From Alviniconcha marisindica (taxonomy: Eukaryota > Mollusca > Gastropoda > Provannidae): a stretch of DNA of 64,000 nucleotides. The position numbers and the translations under genes were made by a program. Under the pieces are notes generated by a model, which ran no database searches, was not told the DNA's origin, and worked only from the letters and a program-made list of their open reading frames with translations. Where the stretch lies: NCBI GenBank assembly GCA_018857735.1, contig JABMCL010001960.1, positions 763,501 through 827,500 of the forward strand. Direction: 5' to 3'. Numbering within the stretch: position 1 is the first letter of the stretch; the number at the start of each line of letters is the position of its first letter. Below are positions 50,239 through 62,200 of this stretch, piece by piece.

Positions 50239-53200
50239 ATGTGTGTGTGCATGCATGTGTGTGTGTATATATATACATATACATGGGTTCTTTTTCAGTG
50301 CTGGTCCTAATTGGTAGTCACTCACTTTGCAACAGTTTTGTTGTAAACCAGTTCCTTTTTTTCACACCAAATGGAGAACATTCCCTTTGTTATACACACA
50401 AGAAGCAATGAGAGCAATATGGTGGAAAAAAAATGTTTTGTTTATTTTTTATTAGCAAAATATACTCTTATGTCACGCAAAAATGGAGGCCAAAAACGGG
50501 AATGGCGATACCCTACTGCTTGTGTTGGAAGCTACTTCATACCAGACGAAAATATTCAGACATATCTAATTTGTTTGCAAGGTTGCAACATGCAAAAGCA
50601 CCAGAAAGCTAATTTCAGCACTGCTGAGTATGTCTGTGTACAACAATGATGGTTGAAAGTGAGCATAACGCACGTTTCATGACCCATCATGTCATGAAAC
50701 ACGCGTTCACTTCCAACTTGCACAAGATCAACGATGCGAACTGGGGAAAACACTGCTGCTATAAATAACAAAGCACTATTGATGCCGAGATTGGAACACC
50801 AAAGTTGCCGTATTATTTCCTAAAATGCATTAAAAGTGCAATGAAAATTTTGCATCATGGGTGAAACGTCCATTATGGCAACAACAAAAATTCATGAAAC
50901 AAATCCAACAAAGAAAAAGAAATCTTCTAACTGTCATTTTCAAACGTACACACACATTGATGATGTCTTGTCACGTGATAAGCATGGAATTTGTGATTGG
51001 GCGCTTTTACCACTGCGCGTCACGCTCTGACGCAGGAGAAACATGCGTTGACTGGCTGTCATCATTGTCTGCTAGCACACGATTTTACCCAATTTGGAGG
51101 CTACCAATGACGCAGGTAGGTGAAATTCCAAGCAGTTATAGTTACTTGATCATTTCAGACTAGTATTTTATACAGTAGCACTCTTTATTTATAAATACAG
51201 CGTTCAATGTGTTCGATTCACCCTCTTGCAGGCTCATCTCCGTTTCGTCACATGAAACATACGTTTCTTGCCGAATCATTATTTCATGGTTAGGAACCAC
51301 AATTACCAAAAAGCAGGCATACGCAGGATCAAAAACAAACATGTTTAGTAATGGTTGCAGTCATTTCAAAGTCCATGAACAAGGAGAGAAGAATTGGTCA
51401 AAACATAACATTTGTTTCTGGTGACATGGAACCGGACGGAGGTTGATTCTGTCACACAAAACGTGCGTTGTATCATCGTGTTGCAGAACGTGCGTTGAAC
51501 AAATCTTCCCTACTTTGTTTTGATTTCTGTATGAAACTGAGATTGTGCTATAGTATTAATGATGATGTAACTTTGAGATTCTTTTGACTTAAATTTGCCA
51601 TCTTCTATCGGACCAGAAATGACAGAACTTAACGCGACATGGTGTGCTTGCAGAGTTTTTGTTTGGAATTTTTATTGATGTTTCTTCTGTCCTGTTTTAG
51701 TAGTGACATGGTGTGCTTGCAGAGGTTTTTTGTTTTTGTTCTGTTCATTTTTAGTAAACTTTACTAATTTAAGTAAGTAAGTAAGTTGTTGTTTTACGCC
51801 CAGTCAACCGGCGCGGTTATATCAGGGCGATACACATCTCATATTGTAGATTTAATTTTTAATAATGTGTATGTCTTAAAATGGATCTATATACAGTTTT
51901 AAAACCATGCTTAAAAGGTGAAAACACAAACATAACTAAAAACGATCTCAAATTTAAATTTTTCAAAATATTAATTTCTTTCAAAAAGTTAAAAATCTTT
52001 TCAGGTGAAATATCCTTAAACAACATGTGCAGTGATTTAGCTGTAAAGTGGCTCTCTCTTATTTCAATAAAATCTGAACAAGTAAGTAAAATATGCTTTA
52101 TGGTTAAACGTCTATCACATCCAATGCACGTTGGCGGTTCCTCACCATTCAATAAAAAGGAATGAGTAAGAAAAGAATGGCCAATGTGCAATCGGGCCAT
52201 CACAGTTTCTTCTTTTCTGTTTTTCTGAGGATAAGATATACATTCTTTTAATACTCTCTTATATAATTTATTTTCCGGGAACTCAGCCCACTCAGACTGC
52301 CATAGTTCTAATATGTATTTATTTGTGCGTGGCTTTAGGTCTGAGAATGGGATGAGCTCAACCGAGATGTCTCCATCAAGGGCATCCCTAGCTGCAGAAT
52401 CTGCAGCCAAATTTCCCATAATGCCAACATGGCCGGGAACCCAGATGTTTAAGTTTAAGAACATAGTTTAAAGACAATTTTAATCGGCGAGTGGTTAATG
52501 ATGGTTCATGTGCTTCTATGTACAGACTTTGAGCAGGAGATGTGCGGAAAGCACCCAACGCGATTCGCAAGCCCCAATGGTGGATAGGATCCAATTGTTT
52601 CAGAATCGACCGACAGGCTGATCCGTACACAATGCATCCATAATCCAATTTGGAACGGACTAACGAACGGTAAAGGCGTAGCAGGATGATACAATCAGCT
52701 CCCTAATCAGTATGTCCCACTACACGAAGAATGTCCAGAGCCTTCTGACAGGAGATTTTAAGGTACTGAATGTGATTTTTAAAAGTAAGTTTCGTGTCAA
52801 AGATAACACCAAGGAACTTTGCTTCTCTGACTACTTTTATGGATGTTTTTCCCAGAAGAATGTTAGGGTCTGGGAAAAAACCATACTGTTGATGGAAATG
52901 AATACAGACCATCTTAGAGGTGGAGAACTTGAAGCTGTTCTCAGTCACCCACTTCTGAACGCTGTTTACACACAGCTGCATAGCTCTCTCCACTCTGTTT
53001 AACATCTTTCCACTGACACAAAGCAAAGTCGTCCACAAACAAGGAGCAATCAGTACCCTTTAAGACAGTTTTAACAATGTTGTTAATTTTAATGCTGAAA
53101 AGGGCCGGAAACAGGATGCTACCTTGCAGGACCCCCATCTCCTGCTCATGCAGCTCGGAAAGAGTGGAACCCACTCTAACCCTGAAAGAACGTTCCGACA

Positions 53201-56200
53201 GGAAGCTCTGAATAAACCTGGGGAGGTGGCCCCTGAAACCGAGATCCCAGAGGTCCGCCAGAATGCTGTGCTTCCACGTTGTGTCGTAAGCTTTCTCAAG
53301 GTCAAAGAAAATGGTTAAGACGTGTTCTTTTTTAACAAAGGCATTTCTAATAAATGTTTCAAAACGAACGAGATGATCCAACGTACTCTGGTTCTTCCTG
53401 AAGCCGCACTGCTTCTCTGAAAGAAGACCCTGCAACTCAAGGGACCACATGAGGCGAGTGTTGATCATCCTCTCCATCGTTTTACACAAACAGCTGGTTA
53501 ATGCTATAGGTCTGAAATTACCGGGATCCAAGTGATCCTTACCGGGTTTGGGAATGGGGATAACTACTGCCTCGCGCCACGATGGCGGAAAACAGCCAGA
53601 TTCCCACACGTGGTTATAAACTTTTAAAAGGACGGACAGAGCAGAATTTGGGAGGTGTGTTAAAAGTTGGTAGTGGACTTGGTCCAAACCAGTGGCTGAA
53701 TCGTTGGCTCTCTGTAACGATTGCCTCAATTCAGTCACTGACAAAGGTAGGTTGTACTCCTCTTCATTTTTGGAAGAGAAGTCTAGGCGTCGTTTTTCTT
53801 TTAACGTTTTAATCCTCTGAAATTCATCAGAATAATTATCCGTCGAAGAATTTTTTGATAGATTTTTAGCTAATACTTCTGCTACTTCCTTTTTATCGGT
53901 AGTGAGATTACTGTTAACTTTTAAATGATTAACAGAATTACAACCACCCTTCCCCTTTATTTTCCTAATAGCTTTCCAGACCTTTTGTGTTTGCGTTTTA
54001 GAATTTAACTTATTACAGAAATGCCTCCATGAGTTTCTTTTTTGTTGTTTGACAACATGACGAGCCTTGGCTCTTAAAAGTTTAAAATTTTGAACTAGCA
54101 TTGGGTTATAAAAAAAAATATTGCAGAGCTTTCTTTCTTTCTTTAATTGCTCTTTTACAACTGTCATTAAACCATGGAACTTTGGGAAGTTTTTTTTCGA
54201 GAAGTGTGTTTCTGGTATAGCTTTGTTTGCTGCTTTAATAAGTAGGTCAGTAAACTGACCGGTGGGATCCTCGGCAGACATGACCGCTTCCTCCATCAGT
54301 TCAGAGGTACACTGAACTTGGAAGGACAACCAGTCTGCCTTTTTAAAATTCCATCTGTTAGGTGCAGCATCCTCTTCGACAGTGTTGCTGGTTAGGATCA
54401 CAGGAAAGTGGTCACTTCTGCACAGATCCTCATGTATATTCCACTCATAGTCTAGGACCAGAGATGGACCACAAATGGAGAGATCCAGTACGGAAGCGGA
54501 ACTGGTGGTGGGATGAATATAAGTCATGAACCATCATTTAGAATACATAAATCCATTTTTGAGAAGAGATCCTCCAACACTTGTCCTCTGCTGTTATAGG
54601 ACTCATTACCCCAGACCGGGGAGTGACCGTTGAAATCGCCCCAAAGAACGAACGGAGATGGCAGTTGTTCGATTAGGTTAATCAGATCAGTCTTGGCAAC
54701 GTGATATGATGGAGGAAGATAAATACTACAAAAGGTGACGACCTTGTTCAATGTCACCCTCGCAGCCACCGCCTGCAAAGGGGTGTTCAAATGAACCTCA
54801 CTAAACAGATAGGATTTATTTATGAGCATTGCTACTCCCCCGGTAGCTCTATCATTTAGGGAATTTTTGGTTAAGATATTAAAACCAGAGAATGATGGAG
54901 TCTTGGAACTGGTTAATTTTTTTTCCTGTAATCCAAACACAGCTGGCTTATACCTTCTCGAAAGCAGAGCGAGCTCCTCGAAGTTGGTTTGAAAGCCTCG
55001 CACGTTCCATTGGATAATGGAGTGCTCCATTGCCTCAGTCAGGCGAGATGGATGACGAGTCCAGGGCAGAAAACTGGTTAGAAAGAACCAGATTTTGCTC
55101 TGCCTTCTTCAGCCTGTCCGAAGTTACAGGCTTGGGTGGTACCTGGGGCCTGGCTGGAAGGAGTTGAGCGCCTGGGGTGCGAAAAACCCCTCAACGTCCA
55201 CCAGGACCCCACCCACCTTTACCTTAGTAGGTGAGCACCTCGAAGATGACGAATCATCTTTCGAGGTCACGGTTTTTAAGGGAACTGCTGAACCCTTAGG
55301 AGCGCTTTTGGAGGGAGCCGCAGAACCCTTAGATGCCATTTTGTGGGGATTGGTGGAACCCCTAGAGGCCATTTTGGGGGGATCGGCTGAACCCCTATCC
55401 ATCTCCGAAGAACACTTGGCGGACTCGCATGGAACCCGGGCGTCGGCCGATACCATCCTTGACTTCCCGGAGGAAGCCTGAGTTCTGGTCGATACCGATC
55501 CAGGTCCGCCAGAAGAACGCACATTAGATTCAGTCTGTCCTGAGTGGATGATCTGAAAACACCCAGGTTAACGAGGTTTGACACTGAACAGATTTGGATT
55601 CTCTTCTGGTGGAAGCAGCAGTGAGGTAAGTCTTACCTCCAGTGATCACAGTTGGCATCTTGGCTTCAACCAACTGTCTGGCTTCTGGAAAGGATATGCT
55701 TTTTTCAACGCGGACACGCTGAATCTCCTTCTCCTTCTGCCAGACCGGGCAATCTTTAGCCGATGAAGCGTGGGGACCATTGCAATTAAAGCACAGCTTG
55801 GGTCCCTCACACTGACCTTCATGCTTATCTTTTCCACAACCCGTACACTTGTCCAAACTTGTTGCAGTTGAAGCAACGCACAGGGTTTGGAACAAACAAG
55901 GCCACCTTCACCTTTAGATAGCCAACCGTGGTCTCTTTCGGGAGTTCCGGGGAACCGAACATCAAGAAAAGAGTGTTGGTGGGGATCACCTTCCCCTCCT
56001 TCTTCAGTGTCATTCGGTTCACCCCAACCACACCCTGATCCTTTAGTTCATCTCGGATCTCAACCTCTGTCATGTCAGCGAGGTCCCGACATCTGATTAC
56101 TCCCCGAGAGGAGTTCAGGGTCTTGTGAATTGAGACCCTGACTGGTCTGTCAATAAATCTGTTTGTTCGGAGTAGGTTTTGGGCCTGGGCCCTTGTGCCT

Positions 56201-59200
56201 CACTCCACCAGGAAAGATCCATCCATCAACCTTTTAATGCTTTTGAGGGTTCCGGCCACCGCCTGGAAACCCTTTTGAACAGCAAATGGTGACAGTTTAC
56301 TCAGCGGGAGGTCGTCACTTGACGATTCCACTACCAGAAACCCTGGCCAATTGTTGTAGGAGTTGTAAGAGCGTTCGTTTTCAGAGTCCAAGTCCGAATC
56401 TTGGTCATTGTTCCGTAATCTTTTTTTATTTGTGGGTGCCATGTTATGTTTCTGAAAGATTCATTACGTTTTGTCCCCACCCGCCACCGAGTCCAACAAG
56501 GAGATGCACACAAGCGGCATTCCAGCAAGTGCGCACCAGGGCTCAAAACGCAATATACTCAGGTAATAAAAACAAAACAAAGTTTACTTCTATCCCCTGA
56601 CTGACCCTGAGCCGCTGCCTTCTAATTGAAATTAGGGCAAAGCACAACCAGCCAATTGATTGGGTCGGGCCAACCCAACCACCCGTCTAGGGGAAGTCTG
56701 GGCCAAAGAAGCGTGTTGGACCCCACGGGGGACCTCAGCCACCAGGATCCCATCCTCCCCTGACATGGGATGCAGCGCACAGCAAACAGGCTGGGTCTGA
56801 AGGTGACTGCGGAGAGTAAGAAGAATTATATAAAGAAGAGCTGTGTCGTAGATAAATACAGGAGAATGGCCAGTTAGGTAGAGATAAGCTATAAGAAGGG
56901 AGCTGAAAATGGAGGTATTGTGGAGAGTTTTGGAATGAAATATAGTTAAAAGGGCTGGTAGATAGAAACTAGACATAAGAAAAGAGTGAAAGGGGTGGAG
57001 CAGCTTGGTTTAAACACCCCCAGCACGAGAAGCTGGCCCCATGGGGGCTACTAATTTACGCTGGAAAGAATTCAACATAATATTAATAATATCAATATAC
57101 TGAGTAGAACTGTACTACTACTTGTGGTTTTTTTGTTTTTTTCTTATTCATGTTTTTTGTTTTGTTTTTGTTTGGTTCCTGGGGTGGGGGTGGGGGGGTG
57201 CATTAGCATTCATGAAAAAGACAGGGGTCTGAGGCAGCATACTATTAACTATATATGTACTAGTTTACTACATCTTGTTTTTCCATTTCCTCCAACTTTG
57301 ATTGCTGTCTCTGAATGTGATGTGTTGTGGACTGCAACTTGTGCTGTGATTTCACTTGTTGGCTCTGTTAAATCTAGGTTCTAGACTACAAGGCTTCATC
57401 TGGAGAAGTGCAGATAAAGTTCCTGCGTGAAAATCAGAGCAGCTTCTCGTTCCCTGCAACTGATGATATCCCTTGAGTGCCTGCTGATCAGCTTGCAAAA
57501 CTAAGCCACTACAGACCGGTGTTAAATGCAGCTGGGTTTTTTACAGAATAAAAGTTGCTTGAAGTTGTCATTGTTTTGCATGAGAGCAGATGTTTCAGTC
57601 AATTCATGTAAACATTACTAGTACTGTTCATCACTTCTTCTTTTTTCCTTCTTCACATAAGCAAAACTTGTCAAACTCAAAAACGAACCTTGTCAAACTC
57701 AAAACAAATGCTTACATACATGTAATGTGTACAAATACTCTGAAAAAATACATTTTCTACATGCTTTTAAAGGAAAAGTCCAAGGTTTTTAAGTATGCAA
57801 AATGACTATCGAAATGATTGACAAATGAGTCACTAGTTTCAGATTTAATGAAATAAAAAGTGAAGAAAAATGTTTATGTTGGTTTTTAATCGATTTTATT
57901 TTCTGTAGGCTGGCCGAGACTGCTGTCTCGGGGTCTCCATCAGTCACGTGACTTTCTCGGAAGTGAAAGTCAGTCTGGGGAGTCGGTGCGGTTGCCATCT
58001 TAGATTGTTCATTGAATGTATATGCATGTGGTTGACAAAAAGCTCTAACCATGCCGGCCTACTGTGTTGCAGCAAACTGTAACAACTCACAAGCAACCCA
58101 AAGCATAACTATGCAAGTTCCCGCGGAATCGACCCGCTGTGAGGCGAAAATGGGTCAAATTTGTAAATTCAAACGAGCTGACTTTGATGCTGAGCCTCAG
58201 TCACGCCCATTTGTGTAGCGAGCACTTCGCTGAGTGCGATTTCATAAACTTTATGGCGGAATACCAAATGGGGTTTGCTTCAAAGTGGAATTTGTAGGGC
58301 TGTCCACAGGGTAACCGACTTGGAAAAATTCTAGTTTGAATCTCCAAGGATGAAGCTGATGAGCAGCAAGCGCAAGCATGATACCAAAAACTGAGAGAGA
58401 CACTGATACCCTGAACAAGCGCTAACAAGGCAAAAACAAAAAGTCTAATACGAATGCCTACGGCAGAAAAGGCCATAAAAGAAAGAGACTACACAAATGC
58501 CTGTGGTAAAGAAAGAAAGAACAGACCACAAATGCCTGTGGCAAAGAAAGGAAGACCAAACCACAAATGCTGGTGGCAAACGAAAAATGGCTGCCCTAAT
58601 AAGGCAAGCAAATAGCTGACACCAAATGAAAGAAACAAAACAGCTGAAAACCACCTCAAAACCCCAAACGGTTGCCTACCTGCCAGCATAAGGTGGGGAA
58701 AAACAACAACAACAAAAACCACCAAATCACAAGAGTCTAACAGACTAATGTCTGCAACAAAGGAGTGGACGACACAGTCAGAAGAGCACAGAGCAAAAAT
58801 AACTGTGCCAACGACAAACAGATGGAAAGCCAAACTAACCATAACTAACTCTAAACTAACCCCTCACTAACCCGGCTTCCATCTAGAAAAACAAAGGCTG
58901 CAGAATGATAAAGCAAAACACTAATCAGGACTACCGATGACAAAGCATCGGGATGTAAACAAATGCAGACGACAAGAGAAATACAAAATGGCTGCCCTAA
59001 TCAGGCAAGCTAACAAGCGGGTACGAAATGGCCAATAAACCAAAGATAAAAAAATTAAAGATAAAAAGAACATATGGTGAAAAAGAAGGGGAAAAGAGAG
59101 ACAAAACAACAACACTTTCTGAAAAGAAAGAGGAGGCAAATAATGTCAGCAAGCAAAGGGACAAAGGCTGGATACACGTAATCCGTGTACATGATACAAC

Positions 59201-62200
59201 CCACTTAGCAGTGACAACAACACGGCAGGGCAACAGACGCTCATGAACTACCCCACACAAAGAAAGAATGAGAGATCTCGTTAAACATTGAGACTACCCC
59301 CCTCACTCGTACATCGTAAATGAAGATATAACTCGAGAAACAAAGGGCAAGCCAAGAGAAAAACAGTGAATGGCAAGAACCGGTAACTAGCCCAACCCCA
59401 AACCCTAACCCAGTGACACCAGAAATCGCTAGTCTATTGAGTTAAACGAACAAAACTTTTTCACTTTTACATGTGATGAAACAAACATGGATAAATTGGG
59501 AAACTAAAATAAAACACCCAGTAAAAGGCAGGTTCCCTGATGAGGTCTAGCTGTTGTGAAAGCTAAACTGAACAAAAAAGACTGAAACGCCACGCACCTT
59601 ACAAAGCTCGAGAAGTAACAAGGGGAAAATAAACAAAGGCCCAACTACTGACAATAGCGTCGGAGCTTCATCCGTGGAGATTCAAACTGGAATTTTGTCC
59701 ACGTCGGTTACCCTGTGGCTACTAGCCATTTTGCAGCGACTCCCCAGAGCGACTTAGTGCGCATATGTGCACATGATTTTCAGCATCATGGCAACGCTTT
59801 CGGTATGACAGAAAATGCCTGTTTTTGTGCATTTATAACCCTCAGATCACAATTTCACCTACATCATTGTTCTCAGCGAACTTTAACGGAAATCATGTCA
59901 AAAATCACCCCAAACCTTGGACTTGTCCTTTAACAGTTTCCAACCTGAGTGATTATTGAATGTCATGTGAAACAAGCGTTACATGCGTCACGCGAAACAT
60001 GCGTTACAATTCAAAGAACATCCGAAGTTGAGGAAGTGTTCCAATATTACTTTGGAATATGTCCACAGCCTCAAAAACTAACAAGAATAAATACTTGTTC
60101 ATGATCCATGGTGTTTGTTTGATCTTGAAGGAAAAACTTTTCTTTCCATTCACGCATTACTCTCAAGTGGATGAACCCTCTTAAAAATTGCACTTAGTTA
60201 CTCTTAATGATTGTTATTCAAAACCTTTCTATGAAATAATAAGGTTCTTGTTCTAAATATTACATAATGATACTTTTATGTCACACCAAAACATGCGTTA
60301 TGCTCTCCACTTGGACATGTTTGAAGCCACCCTAACTTGCAGTCGGGGTCCTAACTGCTCTTCTTTTAATTGTGCCTTAAAACAGGATGTATGTGGAACA
60401 CAACAAGCCTAATTGGGATAAGCTGCAAGCTATTTCAGTTTGGACCTCTGATTCCCCCTAACTTAGTAACTAGGACCAGCACTGAAGAAGAACCCATATA
60501 TATGTCATGTGTGTGTATACATGTGTGTGTGTGTGTGTGCATGCGCGCACGCACATGTGCGTTTGTTTTAGTCTGTCAATTGTCCTAGGGCTTATGTAAG
60601 GGTAAGAGAAAAGGAGCACTGAAACAGTGTTTACACTTTCAGTTGTCAGTTATTTTACTTTTGGACAGTTTGCTGTAAGCAGACAGCTCACAGAAGTTGC
60701 CATGTGGCAGGGTGCATGGTGTAGAAAAAAAAAGACAGGAAAAAAGAAGACTTGCAAAACTAATATGAACTCCCAAACAGAAGGCAACTAGCACAAGCAC
60801 ACTAAGCCCCATCACTTGGATAAACTGCTATGTTGATCAAAACAGTCTTGCATTTATACAGAATGTGCCCCTGTCCCTGTAACCTAACAAACAGGGGTCA
60901 GATAACAAATCAACTTTCTCAGCAAGCAGCTGAGAATAAAGAATTAACTCAAAATCAACACAGAATTAACATCGCAATCACTTACTCACAGAGCAGGACA
61001 CTAAGCCTCTTGGCACTGACTTTTCCATTGGAATTATCTGCCAGCCTCCATCCCCTCACTGACTTCACTTAAAACCTTCTGGGCTTGTTCTCAAGGGCAA
61101 GGTGGCTTTCACAGCCTGCAGCTTACAACAGCCTACATACAACCCCATCCACTTGGCTCAAGCGTCTGAAGCCCAGACTACCATTAACACTATTTCACTG
61201 GCAACACTGATAGGAGAAACAAAAAACACATTTCCTTGTAAACTTGTACTGGGACAATAAATATTCTGATTCTGATTCTGAAAGTATATCCCTTATGGTG
61301 GCTGCCATGAAGTAAGCATTAAACATTTTACAAGATAAACCCTTTACTATTCAAAATTAACAACAAGAGCATTGTTTTAAAATTGTACTTTTACAAATAA
61401 GTACACTTAGCCTTTTTTTTCTTCTTTTTTTTAGTTATAGTTTTGTCTTTCACCTATTGTCAGGAATGTCACCCAAGCAATTCTCCCCTTGCAGCCAACT
61501 GTTTTGTTTCAATTTTTGTACCAGCTATGTTGACGTACACATATTTTTTTTCACCATTGAGTTAGATTCTTGTCACCAGGATGTACCTGTATTAATGCTA
61601 GTACTATTACTAGCAATCTAATAGTACACTCAGTTTTAGTCCCCATTTTTCCACTGGTCAAATGCAATTTTCTAATGCAGTTAATCTTTCAATGACATTA
61701 GTTTGCACATCAAGATCCATGCAATTTTTCCAGAGGAACATCTTCCACTAATAGAAGTTATACTTCTGCAGAAAACACAAGACAAGTTATGTTCTACTAG
61801 AACTATGAATAACAATAACATTAAACAGCAGATAAATCATGTATCAAGTGGCTGTGTAATGTGTGTCAAAAATCAGTATTTAAAACAAGCTACTCAACGG
61901 GGTTATAACTTTCATGAAAATGAAACTGGCATGTAGAGGAAAGTCTCAACTTGCTACAAAAGATGCAGGTCAAAAGTAACTGTTCCTCTTGTCCTATTCC
62001 CTGTTTTAAAAGTCTGCATTGCCAAAGGTGATTTTTTAAAAGATGGAATTGCTGTCTGCACATGGAGGTTCTGGCTGCTATGAACTGCAATGGCAGGCAG
62101 AGTATATATATACTGAGCACAAGAATGTCCCACAGGGGCATGTTCAACAGAGGGCAAATACAACAGCTTAATCAGTTAATGTCATGTTTTATGGGACAAG

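Larger units (their letters stand above)
51772..57048 (-). mobile_element. Full-length non-LTR retrotransposon (I/Nimb-like), 5277 bp, with 10-bp target duplication
   Basis: Flanked by TACTAATTTA at 51762-51771 and 57049-57058. The minus-strand order is: 5' UTR (57048 to 56443), gag-like ORF1, ORF2 with endonuclease, RT and remnant RNase H, a short 3' UTR containing gccggttgactgggcgtaaa, and an (ACTT)n tail. I-like grouping is inferred from FVDD in RT motif C, the zinc-knuckle ORF1 and the RNase H domain. Both ORFs are broken, so it is inactive. Confidence 0.88.
57771..59929. mobile_element. Kolobok-type DNA transposon, 2.16 kb
   Basis: Inverted ends AGGAAAAGTCCAAGGTTT and the reverse complement with one mismatch in the first 16, each flanked by TTAA (57767-57770, 59930-59933). 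Carries a THAP fragment at the left and, inside, the CCACAGGGTAACCGAC element. The ends differ from those of the element at 27866, so it is a different family. No intact transposase. Confidence 0.75.

Noticed and set aside
50087..50325. His/Thr- or Cys/Val-repeat ORFs over CA/GT tracts (also at 8233, 14669, 25411, 33193)
   Set aside because: Translations of dinucleotide microsatellites, not genes.
52941..54527. 528-codon ORF as a possible active reverse transcriptase gene
   Set aside because: It is the middle part of the LINE ORF2; the upstream endonuclease is out of frame and the downstream part has a frameshift, a stop and a deletion.
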